Both the position numbers and the translations under genes were made by a program. From positions 40,221 through 104,220 of the forward strand of contig NZ_JAODIW010000007.1 of NCBI RefSeq assembly GCF_026586625.1: a stretch of 64,000 nt of DNA, in the 5' to 3' direction. Position 1 is the first letter of the stretch, and each line of letters begins with the position of its first letter. Below the pieces are notes generated by a model, which worked only from the letters and a program-made list of their open reading frames with translations, did no database searches and was not told the origin of the DNA. This DNA comes from Halobium salinum. Lineage in GTDB: Archaea > Halobacteriota > Halobacteria > Halobacteriales > Haloferacaceae. Positions 26,440 to 34,695 of the stretch are shown here, piece by piece.

Positions 26440-26769
26440 ATGACCGATACTGATGCCCTCCACGACGTTCGTGAACGTACGGGGAATCCAGTCCACGCGT
26501 CGGTCGACGACGTCATCGCACTCGTCTTTGAACGAGCACAGAATCCGCGTGAAGATCACCAAGACGCCCATTTCGATGAGGCCATGGCTACTGTCGTCGA
26601 TCGATATGGCGAAGACACCGTCCGAACCGTCATCCATCGAGTACTCGTCGAACACTACCCGTTTCGGACAGCCACGGTCGACCTCGATATGCGCAACATC
26701 GATGGCGTTCGAATCGGCACGACGGCTGGCTGGTTCCTTGAGGAATTGAACGCGAAGTTAGACAACTGA
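26440..26769 (+). CDS. Small conserved hypothetical protein
   Basis: 109 residues, acidic and helical, with no motif I recognise. Closely spaced with the zinc-ribbon gene, so probably in the same transcript. Confidence 0.55.
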   Translation: MTDTDALHDVRERTGNPVHASVDDVIALVFERAQNPREDHQDAHFDEAMATVVDRYGEDTVRTVIHRVLVEHYPFRTATVDLDMRNIDGVRIGTTAGWFLEELNAKLDN

Positions 26770-26781
26770 AACCTCACGCCA

Positions 26782-26800
26782 GAAAGCCCTCGGCCGCTCG
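26782..26800 (+). repeat. 19-bp direct repeat, copy 1
   Basis: GAAAGCCCTCGGCCGCTCG. Identical to 28654-28672. The two copies flank the AbiE-like gene pair. Confidence 0.8.
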
Positions 26801-26832
26801 ACTTTACCTTCCTACCAGATCAAGCATCGCGG

Positions 26833-27645
26833 TCAGATTGTCATTGAGCGACGTTCTACGCGCCCATCGGTTACCGTGACAGTGCCTTTCTCTTCCAGAC
26901 GTCGCACAATCTCCTGTACGTCCGCTGCTGGCCAGTCGAGCTCCTGTTGCAGGTCAGCCATCGATTTCGGTTCGTCAAGCGCGTGCAGCACTTCGAGCTC
27001 CTCGTAGACGCGCTCAGTGATCTCCGCCACGGGGTCGTGCAACGGTGTCGTCACGTTGTGTTGTTCGGTGAGGTCAGTCAACGCTTCGTTCACGTACGTC
27101 ACGAACAGCTCTTGCTCCAAGAGTTCGACCTGCGTCTCAAGTTCCGCTTCGACGACGTCGAACTCAAGGCCGGTCTGCATCAACGAGAACATATCCTCGA
27201 TATCGTCCACCCGACCGGCAACCGCTTTGAACAGGAAGATATCTTCTGGACTCACGAGTTCGACCACGAGATTCCCAGGATCGAGATAGCGTTCGCTCCG
27301 CTCACGAATGCCTGGAGACAGAATCAGCTTGCCAATCACCTGCTGGTTGAAGATGTCGATGCGACACCCTTCATCGTTCTCGAGGATGCGCTGGGCACCA
27401 AGTTCTTCGTACTCTTCGTCCGGTTCCCGGACAATATCGTATCCCAGCTCGAGGAGCACCGCCTGTAACTGGCTCAGATCGTCGCCGGAGGAGACGATGA
27501 GGTCGATGTCTTTGGTCGTCTCTTTGAGTCCGCGAAACGCCATCGACCCACCGCCAATCAAGAAGACGGTGAGTGAGTTGTCCAGCTGCTGGCCGATGTG
27601 CTCGAGTTCCGACCGGATGTATGCGCTGTCAAATCGCGCCCTCAT
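26833..27645 (-). CDS. Nucleotidyltransferase, AbiEii-like toxin
   Basis: 270 residues. The nucleotidyltransferase core is FLIGGGSMAFRGLKETTKDIDLIV (Gly-Ser and the Asp-x-Asp pair, about 29-51), as in the AbiEii/MNT superfamily (DUF6036-like). The C-terminal 60 residues form a winged helix (SMADLQQELDWPAADVQEIVRRLEEKG). Such enzymes modify tRNA or other targets and arrest growth. It overlaps the upstream HTH gene by four bases, the usual antitoxin-first order. Confidence 0.75.
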   Translation of the reverse strand: MRARFDSAYIRSELEHIGQQLDNSLTVFLIGGGSMAFRGLKETTKDIDLIVSSGDDLSQLQAVLLELGYDIVREPDEEYEELGAQRILENDEGCRIDIFNQQVIGKLILSPGIRERSERYLDPGNLVVELVSPEDIFLFKAVAGRVDDIEDMFSLMQTGLEFDVVEAELETQVELLEQELFVTYVNEALTDLTEQHNVTTPLHDPVAEITERVYEELEVLHALDEPKSMADLQQELDWPAADVQEIVRRLEEKGTVTVTDGRVERRSMTI

Positions 27646-28565
27646 AGCGTCACCTCGTACTCATCAGCCAGCTCCTGGAAGTCCTCCCACTCGGGGAGTC
27701 GCGACGTCCGCTGGGCACCGCTGGTGTCGAGATACGTGCAGAGGTCGTCGACGATGTCGTCGACGCCGTACTTAGTGGCTTGTGCTCGGAGTTCGTCGTG
27801 GTTGATGTCGACGTGACTGAGCAGGAGCAGACAGTATGACTGCGTTCGTGCGCCCGAATCGATCACGAGCATGTGGCAGCACAGCATCTCCGGGGAGAGC
27901 TCACTCGTCGCCGCCGAGTAGAGGTAGTGTCTGTGGTCACGTGCCAACAGCGGAAGGCCATATCGCTGGAACTGGTCTGGGCCTGTCGGAATGAAGTGTT
28001 CGTCGATGACTTCAGTCGGCGTCTGCACAAGGAACTCGTCGAGAGACTCCCACAGAATCGTGTAGGTGTCGGTCTGTGCTTCGACAGTCTGACGGTGGAC
28101 GTGATGGGCAAGCTCACGAGCGAATACGCTCAGCTGTTGGAAGCCGTCGTTCAGTGCGTACGCCCCGTCGTCGGTTTGGTAGACGATTCCGCGATGCTGA
28201 AGCGGGGCAAGCGTACGGTGGACGGTACTTCGGTGGACGTCGGCGCGGCGTGCGAGTTCGGTCGCGGTCCGTGGGGTGTCAAGGTAGTAGCACACACGGA
28301 GGGCTGCCCCTGACAACAGCTCCGGCCAGTCGATGTGTGAATACTGCTGGGTGAGATCCGTGAGTAATTCGAGAGCCTTTGCGTCCGACAGTCGAATCCG
28401 CTTTGTTTTCCCTTGTCGGCGTGTCTCGACGAGGCCAGTCGTTTCGAGCCGCTCGACGAGTTCTGAGGTGTAGCTGAGACTCCGATCGAGATTCGTTGCA
28501 AGGTCAGAGACCGTCTGCTCACCGTGGAGGGCTGTAAGGGCGCGAACCTCGCCTTCTGTGAGCAT
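27642..28565 (-). CDS. HTH regulator, AbiEi-like partner of the nucleotidyltransferase
   Basis: 307 residues from ATG 28565; the open frame further upstream is in GC-rich non-coding sequence. Two winged helices are visible: VRALTALHGEQTVSDLATNL with SYTSELVERLETTGLVE, and TATELARRADVHRSTVHRTL with GIVYQTDDGAY. The remainder resembles the globular domain of transcription-factor-type antitoxins. It is coupled to the nucleotidyltransferase by ATGA. A TATATAAATA stretch at 28589-28598 is a suitable TATA box. Confidence 0.75.
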   Translation of the reverse strand: MLTEGEVRALTALHGEQTVSDLATNLDRSLSYTSELVERLETTGLVETRRQGKTKRIRLSDAKALELLTDLTQQYSHIDWPELLSGAALRVCYYLDTPRTATELARRADVHRSTVHRTLAPLQHRGIVYQTDDGAYALNDGFQQLSVFARELAHHVHRQTVEAQTDTYTILWESLDEFLVQTPTEVIDEHFIPTGPDQFQRYGLPLLARDHRHYLYSAATSELSPEMLCCHMLVIDSGARTQSYCLLLLSHVDINHDELRAQATKYGVDDIVDDLCTYLDTSGAQRTSRLPEWEDFQELADEYEVTL

Positions 28566-28653
28566 ACTGTTGCGTACTAGCGAACCAATATATAAATAAC
28601 TTCGGCATTTTGCAACGCAGAGCTGATTCTGTCGAGACATAGGCATAACGGAT

Positions 28654-28672
28654 GAAAGCCCTCGGCCGCTCG
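28654..28672 (+). repeat. 19-bp direct repeat, copy 2
   Basis: Identical to 26782-26800, on the other side of the AbiE-like pair. Confidence 0.8.
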
Positions 28673-29006
28673 GCATCCCGCGACCACCGCTGCGCTCCTC
28701 GTTCCTGCGGTGCTTGCGTCGCCGGGGCACGTCGAGCGCCCGGCCCCTTTCAGTCCCGCCCGGAGTCTGTTGCTAGGCTCGTGATCCCCATCGGTTGACG
28801 GATGTGGTACTATACGGCACGCCCCGCTCGCCGCTGCCGCCCTCCGCGTCGCTCGCGACCGACCATTCCGGGTATGCGGGCGCTCTCCGCACCGCCCGCG
28901 CCCGTTCCGGGCTAAAGTGAATCTGGTCTCGACGCCAGCATTAAGCGCGTTTTCGGTTGCGCCCCTCGCGGGCTTTCGCGTTCCAGCGCTTTGGGCCGTT
29001 CCGCGC

Positions 29007-29029
29007 GGCGAGCCACACCACGGCTCGCC
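29007..29029. repeat. 8-bp perfect hairpin
   Basis: GGCGAGCC (29007-29014) pairs with GGCTCGCC (29022-29029) around a seven-base loop inside the GC-rich region. Confidence 0.55.
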
Positions 29030-29151
29030 GTGCTCACGACCGTCGCCCTGGACACGGACCCGCAGTCCGGGCCGGACGCGAGAAACGGCTTAAAGCTGGC
29101 CGCTCGCTCCGGGCGGGTCGGCGCGCGGTGCTGGATAATTGACCTCCTCGG

Positions 29152-29207
29152 GCGCGCTCTCGCTCGCGCCCCAAGGGGCGCTCGCGAAGGCGCGAGCGAG
29201 AGCGCGC
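29152..29207. repeat. 19-bp perfect hairpin upstream of the RPA-like gene
   Basis: GCGCGCTCTCGCTCGCGCC (29152-29170) and its exact reverse complement (29189-29207) flank an 18-base loop. It ends 94 bases before the RPA-like start. It could be a 5' UTR structure or a protein binding site. Confidence 0.75.
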
Positions 29208-29300
29208 AGATGGTTGAGTTGGTCGTTGTGGACAGCCACGGCTGGAGAGTCGTGGTGTCGGAAGAAGACGCCGAGTGAGCGCCTTCGGAGTTTGACTGCA

Positions 29301-30200
29301 ATGTCAAGTAAGAACGTTACCAGTGAAGTAGTTTCGGTCGATGAACAGGCATTCGAAAAAGCGGACGAAGCAGAGGTCGACGAAGACGGATTCGAGGTCG
29401 TCGACGAGACGCCGGAATTCCAGGCGACAGTGCAGATGGAGGTGCAGGCAAAGGTCGATGCGAACCACCCCGACGGGATGGTCGACACCAGTGACGAGCG
29501 GATCTACGGTGCGACCCTCGAACAGGAAGAGCGCATTCGGGCGCGGGAGGCAGAGCTGGAGCGCATCAGTGCCCAGGCAGAGCTGGGGACGCAAGACGGT
29601 CGGGAGAAGCGGACGCGAGACATCGCGGCGAAGCGGAGCGCTGAGCGGCGTGCTGAGTTCCAGAAGCGGGCGGCGAGCGTGAATCCGATGGCTGACCCGG
29701 AACGAGATGATCCCCGTGCAGAACTCACGCAGGAGCAGTTGGCGGCGGTGAACAAGCAGTCGATGCGGCTGGCGAAGAAGCTGGATGGCTGGTCACGAGC
29801 AGCGATTGGTCGGCGGCTGGGTGAAGCCGTGGTCGGTGGGAAAGATCTGATGAGCGCGGTCGTCGGCGTGTTCGAGGAGTTGCAGACGGCGCCGGGGCAA
29901 GTGGTTCCCATCGGGATGCTCGAGGACGTCGATCGCAAAGAGGTGAGCATCGAAGGTCGTGTAACCGTGCTCTGGGAGAGCAACTCGCCGGCCATTCAAC
30001 AAGTCGGCCTTATCGAGGACGACAGTGGGAAAACGAAGCTGACGTCGTGGGTCGCGAGTGACCAACCCTGGATCGAAGAGGGCGAGCGCGTGCGAGTTCA
30101 CGGAGCGGCGAAGAACTGGTACAACGGGCGCGTCTCGGTGGCTCTGACCGGGTGGACGACCGTGCATTTCCCAGAGCGCGGTCGGTGGTGGGAATCGTAG
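29301..30200 (+). CDS. RPA-like OB-fold single-stranded DNA-binding protein
   Basis: 299 residues from ATG 29301; the longer frame upstream runs through the hairpin region. The middle is charged and helical with TQEQLAAVNKQSMRLAKKLDGWSRA. The C-terminal 100 residues are an OB fold: VPIGMLEDVDRKEVSIEGRVTVLW, then GLIEDDSGKTKLTSWV and GERVRVHGAAKNWYNGRVSVALT. Haloarchaeal RPA-like proteins bind ssDNA. A plasmid copy fits protection of transferred single strands. Confidence 0.8.
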   Translation: MSSKNVTSEVVSVDEQAFEKADEAEVDEDGFEVVDETPEFQATVQMEVQAKVDANHPDGMVDTSDERIYGATLEQEERIRAREAELERISAQAELGTQDGREKRTRDIAAKRSAERRAEFQKRAASVNPMADPERDDPRAELTQEQLAAVNKQSMRLAKKLDGWSRAAIGRRLGEAVVGGKDLMSAVVGVFEELQTAPGQVVPIGMLEDVDRKEVSIEGRVTVLWESNSPAIQQVGLIEDDSGKTKLTSWVASDQPWIEEGERVRVHGAAKNWYNGRVSVALTGWTTVHFPERGRWWES

Positions 30201-30215
30201 GCTGTCGTCGCGGCC

Positions 30216-30224
30216 TTCTTTTTA
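30216..30224 (+). terminator. T-rich terminator after the RPA-like gene
   Basis: TTCTTTTTA 16 bases after the stop. Archaeal termination usually needs only a T-run on the coding strand. Confidence 0.45.
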
Positions 30225-30353
30225 TGTGGGCCAGACCGACCCAGACCCCACCGCCCCACCCTCCGCTCCGTGCTCGCTCCCTGCGGTCGCTGCGCGCGCA
30301 GCCACGACCTTGCCACAGAATTATGAAATTGACAACCAACCTCAGAGTGCGAC

Positions 30354-31610
30354 TTACCCCCAGAACTCGCCACGCCCTATCGTCTGCCGCTCGATTTCCG
30401 GGAAAGATTGGAGCTCCCCAACCGCTCGCTCCCGATCCCACTGATAGACCTCCATGATCTCCTCTGTGGCCACCGGGCCATGCTCACGAACGAAGTCGGA
30501 GACCGGCCCCGGCGGTTGCTCCTCACGCCCCTCGAAGATGAACTGCTGCTTGAAATCCACATATTGGACATACCCTTGCCACGTCTGGGTGTGCCCCTTG
30601 ATCGGGACTTCTGTCACTGGAACCTGGGGCTGACTAGCTGCCGTCTCAACCTCCACGGTCTCCACATCTTCCGTAAACTGTGCTACATCCAGTCCGACCT
30701 GATCCGCGAGATTCACGAGGGCACTCTCCTCATTCATATCCTGCCCCGCCGCAATCCCATGCATCCAGAGCCGGCGGAGGAAGGCCTCTTGCTCACCTTG
30801 CCGTGCCGCAGCAATGACAGCCGAATTGAGCAGTTCAGTTGAGGTGGGCGGAGACTGGGCCGTCCACAGCGAGGAATCAACCGGCATCCCGTGGAGTGCA
30901 GTTCCGTCCTCCCACACCCCTTCCATGACGGCTGGGTCGTCGAACTCACGGACGGGTGCAAGCTCGTACTCAAGTTCAACGTCGTACCGTTCTTGGACAC
31001 GCTTGAGTACGGGCTGAATCCCCCACGACATCGCACTCAGTGGGTCGACGGTGACCGTGACTGTCACTGACTCCTCTTCTTCCTCATCGTCTTCGTCATC
31101 GTTCTCGTCCTCCTCATCCGCATCGCTTTCATCCGGTTCCTCATCGCCCTCGTTATCCGTATCAACGTCCGGGTCCTCGTGCTCGACGTCATCCGGGTGC
31201 TGGTCCTGCTCCGGAGGTTCCTCCTGGGGAGATTCGTACTCACTCGGTGGTTCGGCCTCTGGCTCCGTGGCATCTTCGTCGGGTTCGCCGTCTTCTTCGT
31301 CCCCACACGGCTCAGCCACATCTCCATCTCCTACCGGCTCCTTCTCGTCGTCTGCCGGCTCGTCCGGGTCCTGCACCTCCGTTGGCACCGCACCACCGGC
31401 GGCTGTTGCGCCGGCAGCACCAACACCACTCGCGGCACCGGCGATAGTCGCGCCAGCCGCTGCAGCTGCGGCAGCAGCTGCATCATCGTCATCGTCTGTT
31501 GTCTCGGTGTGCTCGTCGAGACTCGTTTGCTCGGGAGCGGGCTCGTGCTCTGCTGTGTCGTCGTCTGACGATCCGGATCGATCGCCGCGGTATACACCCA
31601 TGAATATCAT
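30354..31610 (-). CDS. DsbA-like thioredoxin-fold protein lacking the active-site cysteines
   Basis: 418 residues; the start at 31610 overlaps the upstream stop (ATGA), with ATG 31601 as alternative. Residues 40-185 are low complexity: an Ala/Gly run and long Asp/Glu tracts. From about 188 a DsbA/FrnE-like domain begins with VDPLSAMSWGIQPVLKRV, where DsbA-like proteins have the form DPxCxWCWG. Both Cys are gone (Ser, Met), so thiol oxidoreduction is not expected. A later part contains LRRLWMHGIAAGQDMNEESAL and a winged-helix-like C-terminus (GPVATEEIMEVYQWDRERAVGEL). It may be a binding or scaffold protein. Confidence 0.6.
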   Translation of the reverse strand: MIFMGVYRGDRSGSSDDDTAEHEPAPEQTSLDEHTETTDDDDDAAAAAAAAAGATIAGAASGVGAAGATAAGGAVPTEVQDPDEPADDEKEPVGDGDVAEPCGDEEDGEPDEDATEPEAEPPSEYESPQEEPPEQDQHPDDVEHEDPDVDTDNEGDEEPDESDADEEDENDDEDDEEEEESVTVTVTVDPLSAMSWGIQPVLKRVQERYDVELEYELAPVREFDDPAVMEGVWEDGTALHGMPVDSSLWTAQSPPTSTELLNSAVIAAARQGEQEAFLRRLWMHGIAAGQDMNEESALVNLADQVGLDVAQFTEDVETVEVETAASQPQVPVTEVPIKGHTQTWQGYVQYVDFKQQFIFEGREEQPPGPVSDFVREHGPVATEEIMEVYQWDRERAVGELQSFPEIERQTIGRGEFWG

Positions 31611-32446
31611 TGGAAGGTGGTCAGGTTGCTCTGTGTATGATCGCTGTTCGCAAACAACGCCCGCTGAAGTCGCCGCTGGACATCAGCGAAGCGCTCGTCG
31701 GTCTGGAGTTGACGCAGACCGCAGGCACCGTTTACCCTCGGATCGAACCGGAGGAGTTCATCCAGCCCCAATCGACCGATGACAAAGACGTTCTCCAGAT
31801 TGAGGGTCTGAATTGCGAAGGTTGCATGGCGTCGCAGCTGCCGGGTTGCGTTGCCGGCACGACCACCGCTGTACTGGACGCCGTATAACGCCATCTCCGT
31901 ATACCCACACTCCTCGTAAAGTTCGCGGTACAGTTCGAAATGGGGAACGGTCCATCCCTTGTTGGTTGGCAGAAGCCGGACCGGGATGTTGTGTTCGGCG
32001 ATGGCGCGCTCGAGTTCTCGGACGTGGAAGACGTAGGCCTTGATCGCCTTCACTTGGTCATTCGGCTGCATCGTGTCGTAGTTGTACACGATGTCCGGAA
32101 CGAAGATGGCTGGCGGAAGAACAAACAGAACGTTCAGCACGTCCTGAAAACTCCGAGTATCGAGGATTGCATCGTCCTGGGTGGCAACAACGATGGGGAT
32201 GTGCCACTCTTCGAGTACCTCATCGAGGCTACCATCACGCTCGATCACCTCCTCTACCTCGGAAAAGTTGAGGACAACGTGGGAATGGCGAGTATCGCCA
32301 CGTAGTTGCTGTTCTGCCTCGTCATCAGAAAGCTCAAACCGTTTGTGGACGCCGAGTATCGGCTCCCGTATGCGCCGTAAGTTAACTGCCTCAGCAAGGG
32401 TTTGCTGGCCTCTACGGGATCGGATATTTGTCGCGGAAGTGCTCAT
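31607..32446 (-). CDS. TIM-barrel-like protein, possibly TGT/DpdA-related
   Basis: 279 residues, coupled to the DsbA-like gene. Alternating strand-helix units suggest a beta/alpha barrel: FVPDIVYNYDTM, PVRLLPTNKGWTVPHFELY, MALYGVQYSGGRAGN, NVFVIGRLGLDELLRFDP and NGACGLRQL. The order resembles tRNA-guanine transglycosylase-like or phage DpdA-type proteins. I cannot confirm catalytic Asp residues, and no 7-deazaguanine pathway gene is nearby. Assignment tentative. Confidence 0.4.
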   Translation of the reverse strand: MSTSATNIRSRRGQQTLAEAVNLRRIREPILGVHKRFELSDDEAEQQLRGDTRHSHVVLNFSEVEEVIERDGSLDEVLEEWHIPIVVATQDDAILDTRSFQDVLNVLFVLPPAIFVPDIVYNYDTMQPNDQVKAIKAYVFHVRELERAIAEHNIPVRLLPTNKGWTVPHFELYRELYEECGYTEMALYGVQYSGGRAGNATRQLRRHATFAIQTLNLENVFVIGRLGLDELLRFDPRVNGACGLRQLQTDERFADVQRRLQRALFANSDHTQSNLTTFQ

Positions 32447-32720
32447 CTCTGGTGTTCACTGACTCCGGATGGTTTCTGGGCGGGAGTCGGGTGTCAGTAC
32501 GGTAGAATCTGACATATATATTTCGGTCATTCAGGATATTTGACCTTCGAAATTTGCGGATCTAGGTGCCCCTAAACCCTCGAATCCGAATCTCGGGATT
32601 GTCACTACCGAAAGCCAGCCCACAGCAAACAACCATGTCATTGCCGTACCGTTGGGTGTTTGTTTGCCCCAGAGTGGCTGAGGGGCGTCCCGAAGAACGC
32701 ATCGCTCCCTCGTGAACATC
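32447..32720. promoter_or_regulatory. Divergent intergenic region before TFB and the barrel gene
   Basis: 274 bases between divergent starts. ACATATATATTT (32512-32523) is a good TATA element. Its orientation is ambiguous, but it lies closer to the minus-strand gene. No other structure seen. Confidence 0.4.
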
Positions 32721-33647
32721 ATGGCTACCAGAGAGATCTACGAAACTAGCTTCGACGAAGACATCCAGACAGAGTCAAGCGCCAACCAGTGTCCCGAGTG
32801 TGACGGCTGGGTCACTACAAACTCGGTCGAAACGGTCTGTGAGGACTGTGGACTCGTGGTCGACGAGAATCGAATCGACCACGGTCCAGAGTGGCGATCC
32901 TTCGACGAGGACGAACGAGAACGGACAGGCGCGCCGCTCACCGCAGCACGGCACGACCGAGGATTGTCAACGGAGATCGGTCGCAGTACCGATGCGAACG
33001 GCAACGAGCTCTCCGGTCAGAAGCGACGTCGAGTGGCTCGAATGCGCCGCGAGCAGTCTCGCGGGCGATTCCAGTCGAAGGCCGAGCGAAACCTTGCACA
33101 CGGGTTGGGTGAAGTTCGGCGAATCGCGAGCGTTCTCGAGTTCGCGGAATCGGTTCGTGACCAGGCGTGTCAGCTGTTCCGGAGCGCTCAGAACGAAGAC
33201 CTGCTTCGAGGGCGATCAATCGAGGCGATAGCGGCAGCAAGCGTCTACGGGGCCTGTCGCTGTAACGGCCACTCGCGGTTACTCGACGACGTCGTCGACG
33301 CGGCACGCGTTGAACAATCGAGAGTCGCGAATGCGTACAAGACGTTGAATACAGAACTCGGACTACCGGCCCAGCCTGTTCAACCGAGCGATTTCATTCC
33401 CCACCTCGCGTCAGAACTGGATGTTCCAGCGGACATCCGACAGCGAGCCCGGAGATTGGCTGAACAGTCGGAATCGACAGGAGCAGCATCGGGCGTCAAA
33501 CCGTCGGCGTTCGCAGCCGCCTGTCTGTACAAGGCGGGTCGCGAAGAGGGACGATGGCTGACGCAGGCGGACGTCGCGGAGGTGGCGAGCGTCACTGCAA
33601 CGACCATCCGGTCGCATCGAGATACCTTAGAGGAGCAAGTAGCCTGA
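32721..33647 (+). CDS. tfb: Transcription initiation factor IIB (TFB) paralogue
   Basis: 308 residues from ATG 32721 (GTG 32712 possible). N-terminal zinc ribbon CPECDGWVTT with CEDCGLVVDENRIDHGPEW, a B-finger/linker with SGQKRRRVARMRR, and two cyclin repeats (LRGRSIEAIAAASVYGACR and VKPSAFAAACLYKAGREEG), ending in an HTH (TQADVAEVASVTATTIRSH). TFB recruits RNA polymerase to BRE/TATA promoters. Haloarchaea carry several; a plasmid-borne copy may redirect transcription to element genes. Confidence 0.95.
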   Translation: MATREIYETSFDEDIQTESSANQCPECDGWVTTNSVETVCEDCGLVVDENRIDHGPEWRSFDEDERERTGAPLTAARHDRGLSTEIGRSTDANGNELSGQKRRRVARMRREQSRGRFQSKAERNLAHGLGEVRRIASVLEFAESVRDQACQLFRSAQNEDLLRGRSIEAIAAASVYGACRCNGHSRLLDDVVDAARVEQSRVANAYKTLNTELGLPAQPVQPSDFIPHLASELDVPADIRQRARRLAEQSESTGAASGVKPSAFAAACLYKAGREEGRWLTQADVAEVASVTATTIRSHRDTLEEQVA

Positions 33648-33726
33648 CAACGTTCCTGTACAAGCACTGTGGGATTGAATAGTTTTCTCAGGAAATTATT
33701 TGTTCTTGGAGGGCGTAGCACCCAGT

Positions 33727-34239
33727 ATGACCGAGACGTGGGATGACATCAACGAGCAGGTCAAAGCCGACTGGAAAGCCGACACCACGCCGTTTGAGCG
33801 GGTATACGAAATCATCGAACAGACCCACGAGGGACAGTCGGCAGCCGAGATCGCCGACCGCGCCCTCGTGAGCGAGCCGACGGCCCGTCGGCACTGCAAG
33901 TCGCTCGTGAACACTGGGTTCGCCGAGACGGACCAAGACGGCCAAACAACGCTGTACAAGCGAAACAGCGACCGAGTTCTGATGTCCCGGATCCGCGAGC
34001 TTCGTGACGAGGCGACTCGGACGGAGTTGCTCGAGGGCATCAAGGACATGAAAGCCGAGATCCGTCGCTACGAGGATCGCTACGATGTTGTGTCACCGGA
34101 GGAACTCGCCCAGCAACTCGACGCTGACGAGACAGAGGGCTGGGACGACCTCTCAGCGTGGCGAACGACGCGGCAGAATCTCGCCGTCGCCCAAGCTGCA
34201 CTCGCGTACGACGAGGCCAGTCACCAGCTCGCTGTATGA
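33727..34239 (+). CDS. DUF7342-like HTH protein, probable antitoxin
   Basis: 170 residues from ATG 33727. A winged helix (SAAEIADRALVSEPTARRHCKSLVNTG) is followed by a coiled helical region (LLEGIKDMKAEIRRYEDRYD). I recall this family as DUF7342 in haloarchaea. It overlaps the next gene by four bases (ATGA), the layout of an HTH antitoxin with a TumE-like toxin. Confidence 0.7.
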   Translation: MTETWDDINEQVKADWKADTTPFERVYEIIEQTHEGQSAAEIADRALVSEPTARRHCKSLVNTGFAETDQDGQTTLYKRNSDRVLMSRIRELRDEATRTELLEGIKDMKAEIRRYEDRYDVVSPEELAQQLDADETEGWDDLSAWRTTRQNLAVAQAALAYDEASHQLAV

Positions 34240-34688
34240 GCGATACCGATCGAGCCGGTGAATTCGGGCCGATCTATCTCCCGGCGCTCCAGCGGATTCG
34301 TGACCTCTGGCTCGAACTCGAACCGCTCGTCGACGCAACGTCGTACGATGACGTCGTCGCTCCTACAGAACTACAGATCAGTCTCAGCGATGGGCTCGGC
34401 GACGCCGAGAGCGCTCGGCTCGATATCCAGTGGAGCGAACTGGGGATGTATTCGTTTCATTACGTCGATAGCGACGACGTCAACTGGCGATTCGATCGTC
34501 ACCCGAATACACACTCTCCCGAGATCCACTTTCATCCCCCGCCCTACGCCGCCACGACAGCCGCCGAGCCGTCCTGTATCGACGTGACCGAGGTCTCACT
34601 CGTGACTCGTGCAGTCCACGCGATGTGGCGCGCAGCGTACGAGGACAACGACGTTGAGCAGCTGAATAGCGCATCAAACCCACCGTAA
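34236..34688 (+). CDS. TumE/DUF6516-like toxin
   Basis: 150 residues from ATG 34236. The TumE-like pattern is seen: a beta sheet (ELQISLSDGLGDAES, LDIQWSELGMYSFHY), then WRFDRHPNTHSPEIHFHPPP and a helical end. TumE members have a similar aromatic/His-rich RxDNxPHH..PHHxH core, here degenerate. Partnered with the HTH gene before it. The activity of haloarchaeal members is not established. Confidence 0.55.
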   Translation: MSDTDRAGEFGPIYLPALQRIRDLWLELEPLVDATSYDDVVAPTELQISLSDGLGDAESARLDIQWSELGMYSFHYVDSDDVNWRFDRHPNTHSPEIHFHPPPYAATTAAEPSCIDVTEVSLVTRAVHAMWRAAYEDNDVEQLNSASNPP

Positions 34689-34695
34689 GAAGGGA

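Larger units (their letters stand above)
28566..29300. other. GC-rich non-coding region with hairpins
   Basis: About 700 bases, very GC-rich, with no convincing gene. It contains the second 19-bp direct repeat and several strong stems. A 22-codon frame from ATG 29210 to TGA 29278 lies just before the RPA-like gene and could be a leader peptide, but support is weak. It may hold a structured RNA or a plasmid control locus. Confidence 0.35.

Noticed and set aside
31051..31782. Ser-rich plus-strand frame of 243 codons
   Set aside because: It is the complement of the acidic Asp/Glu tract in the DsbA-like gene; poly-Ser arises from GAC/GAG repeats read in reverse.
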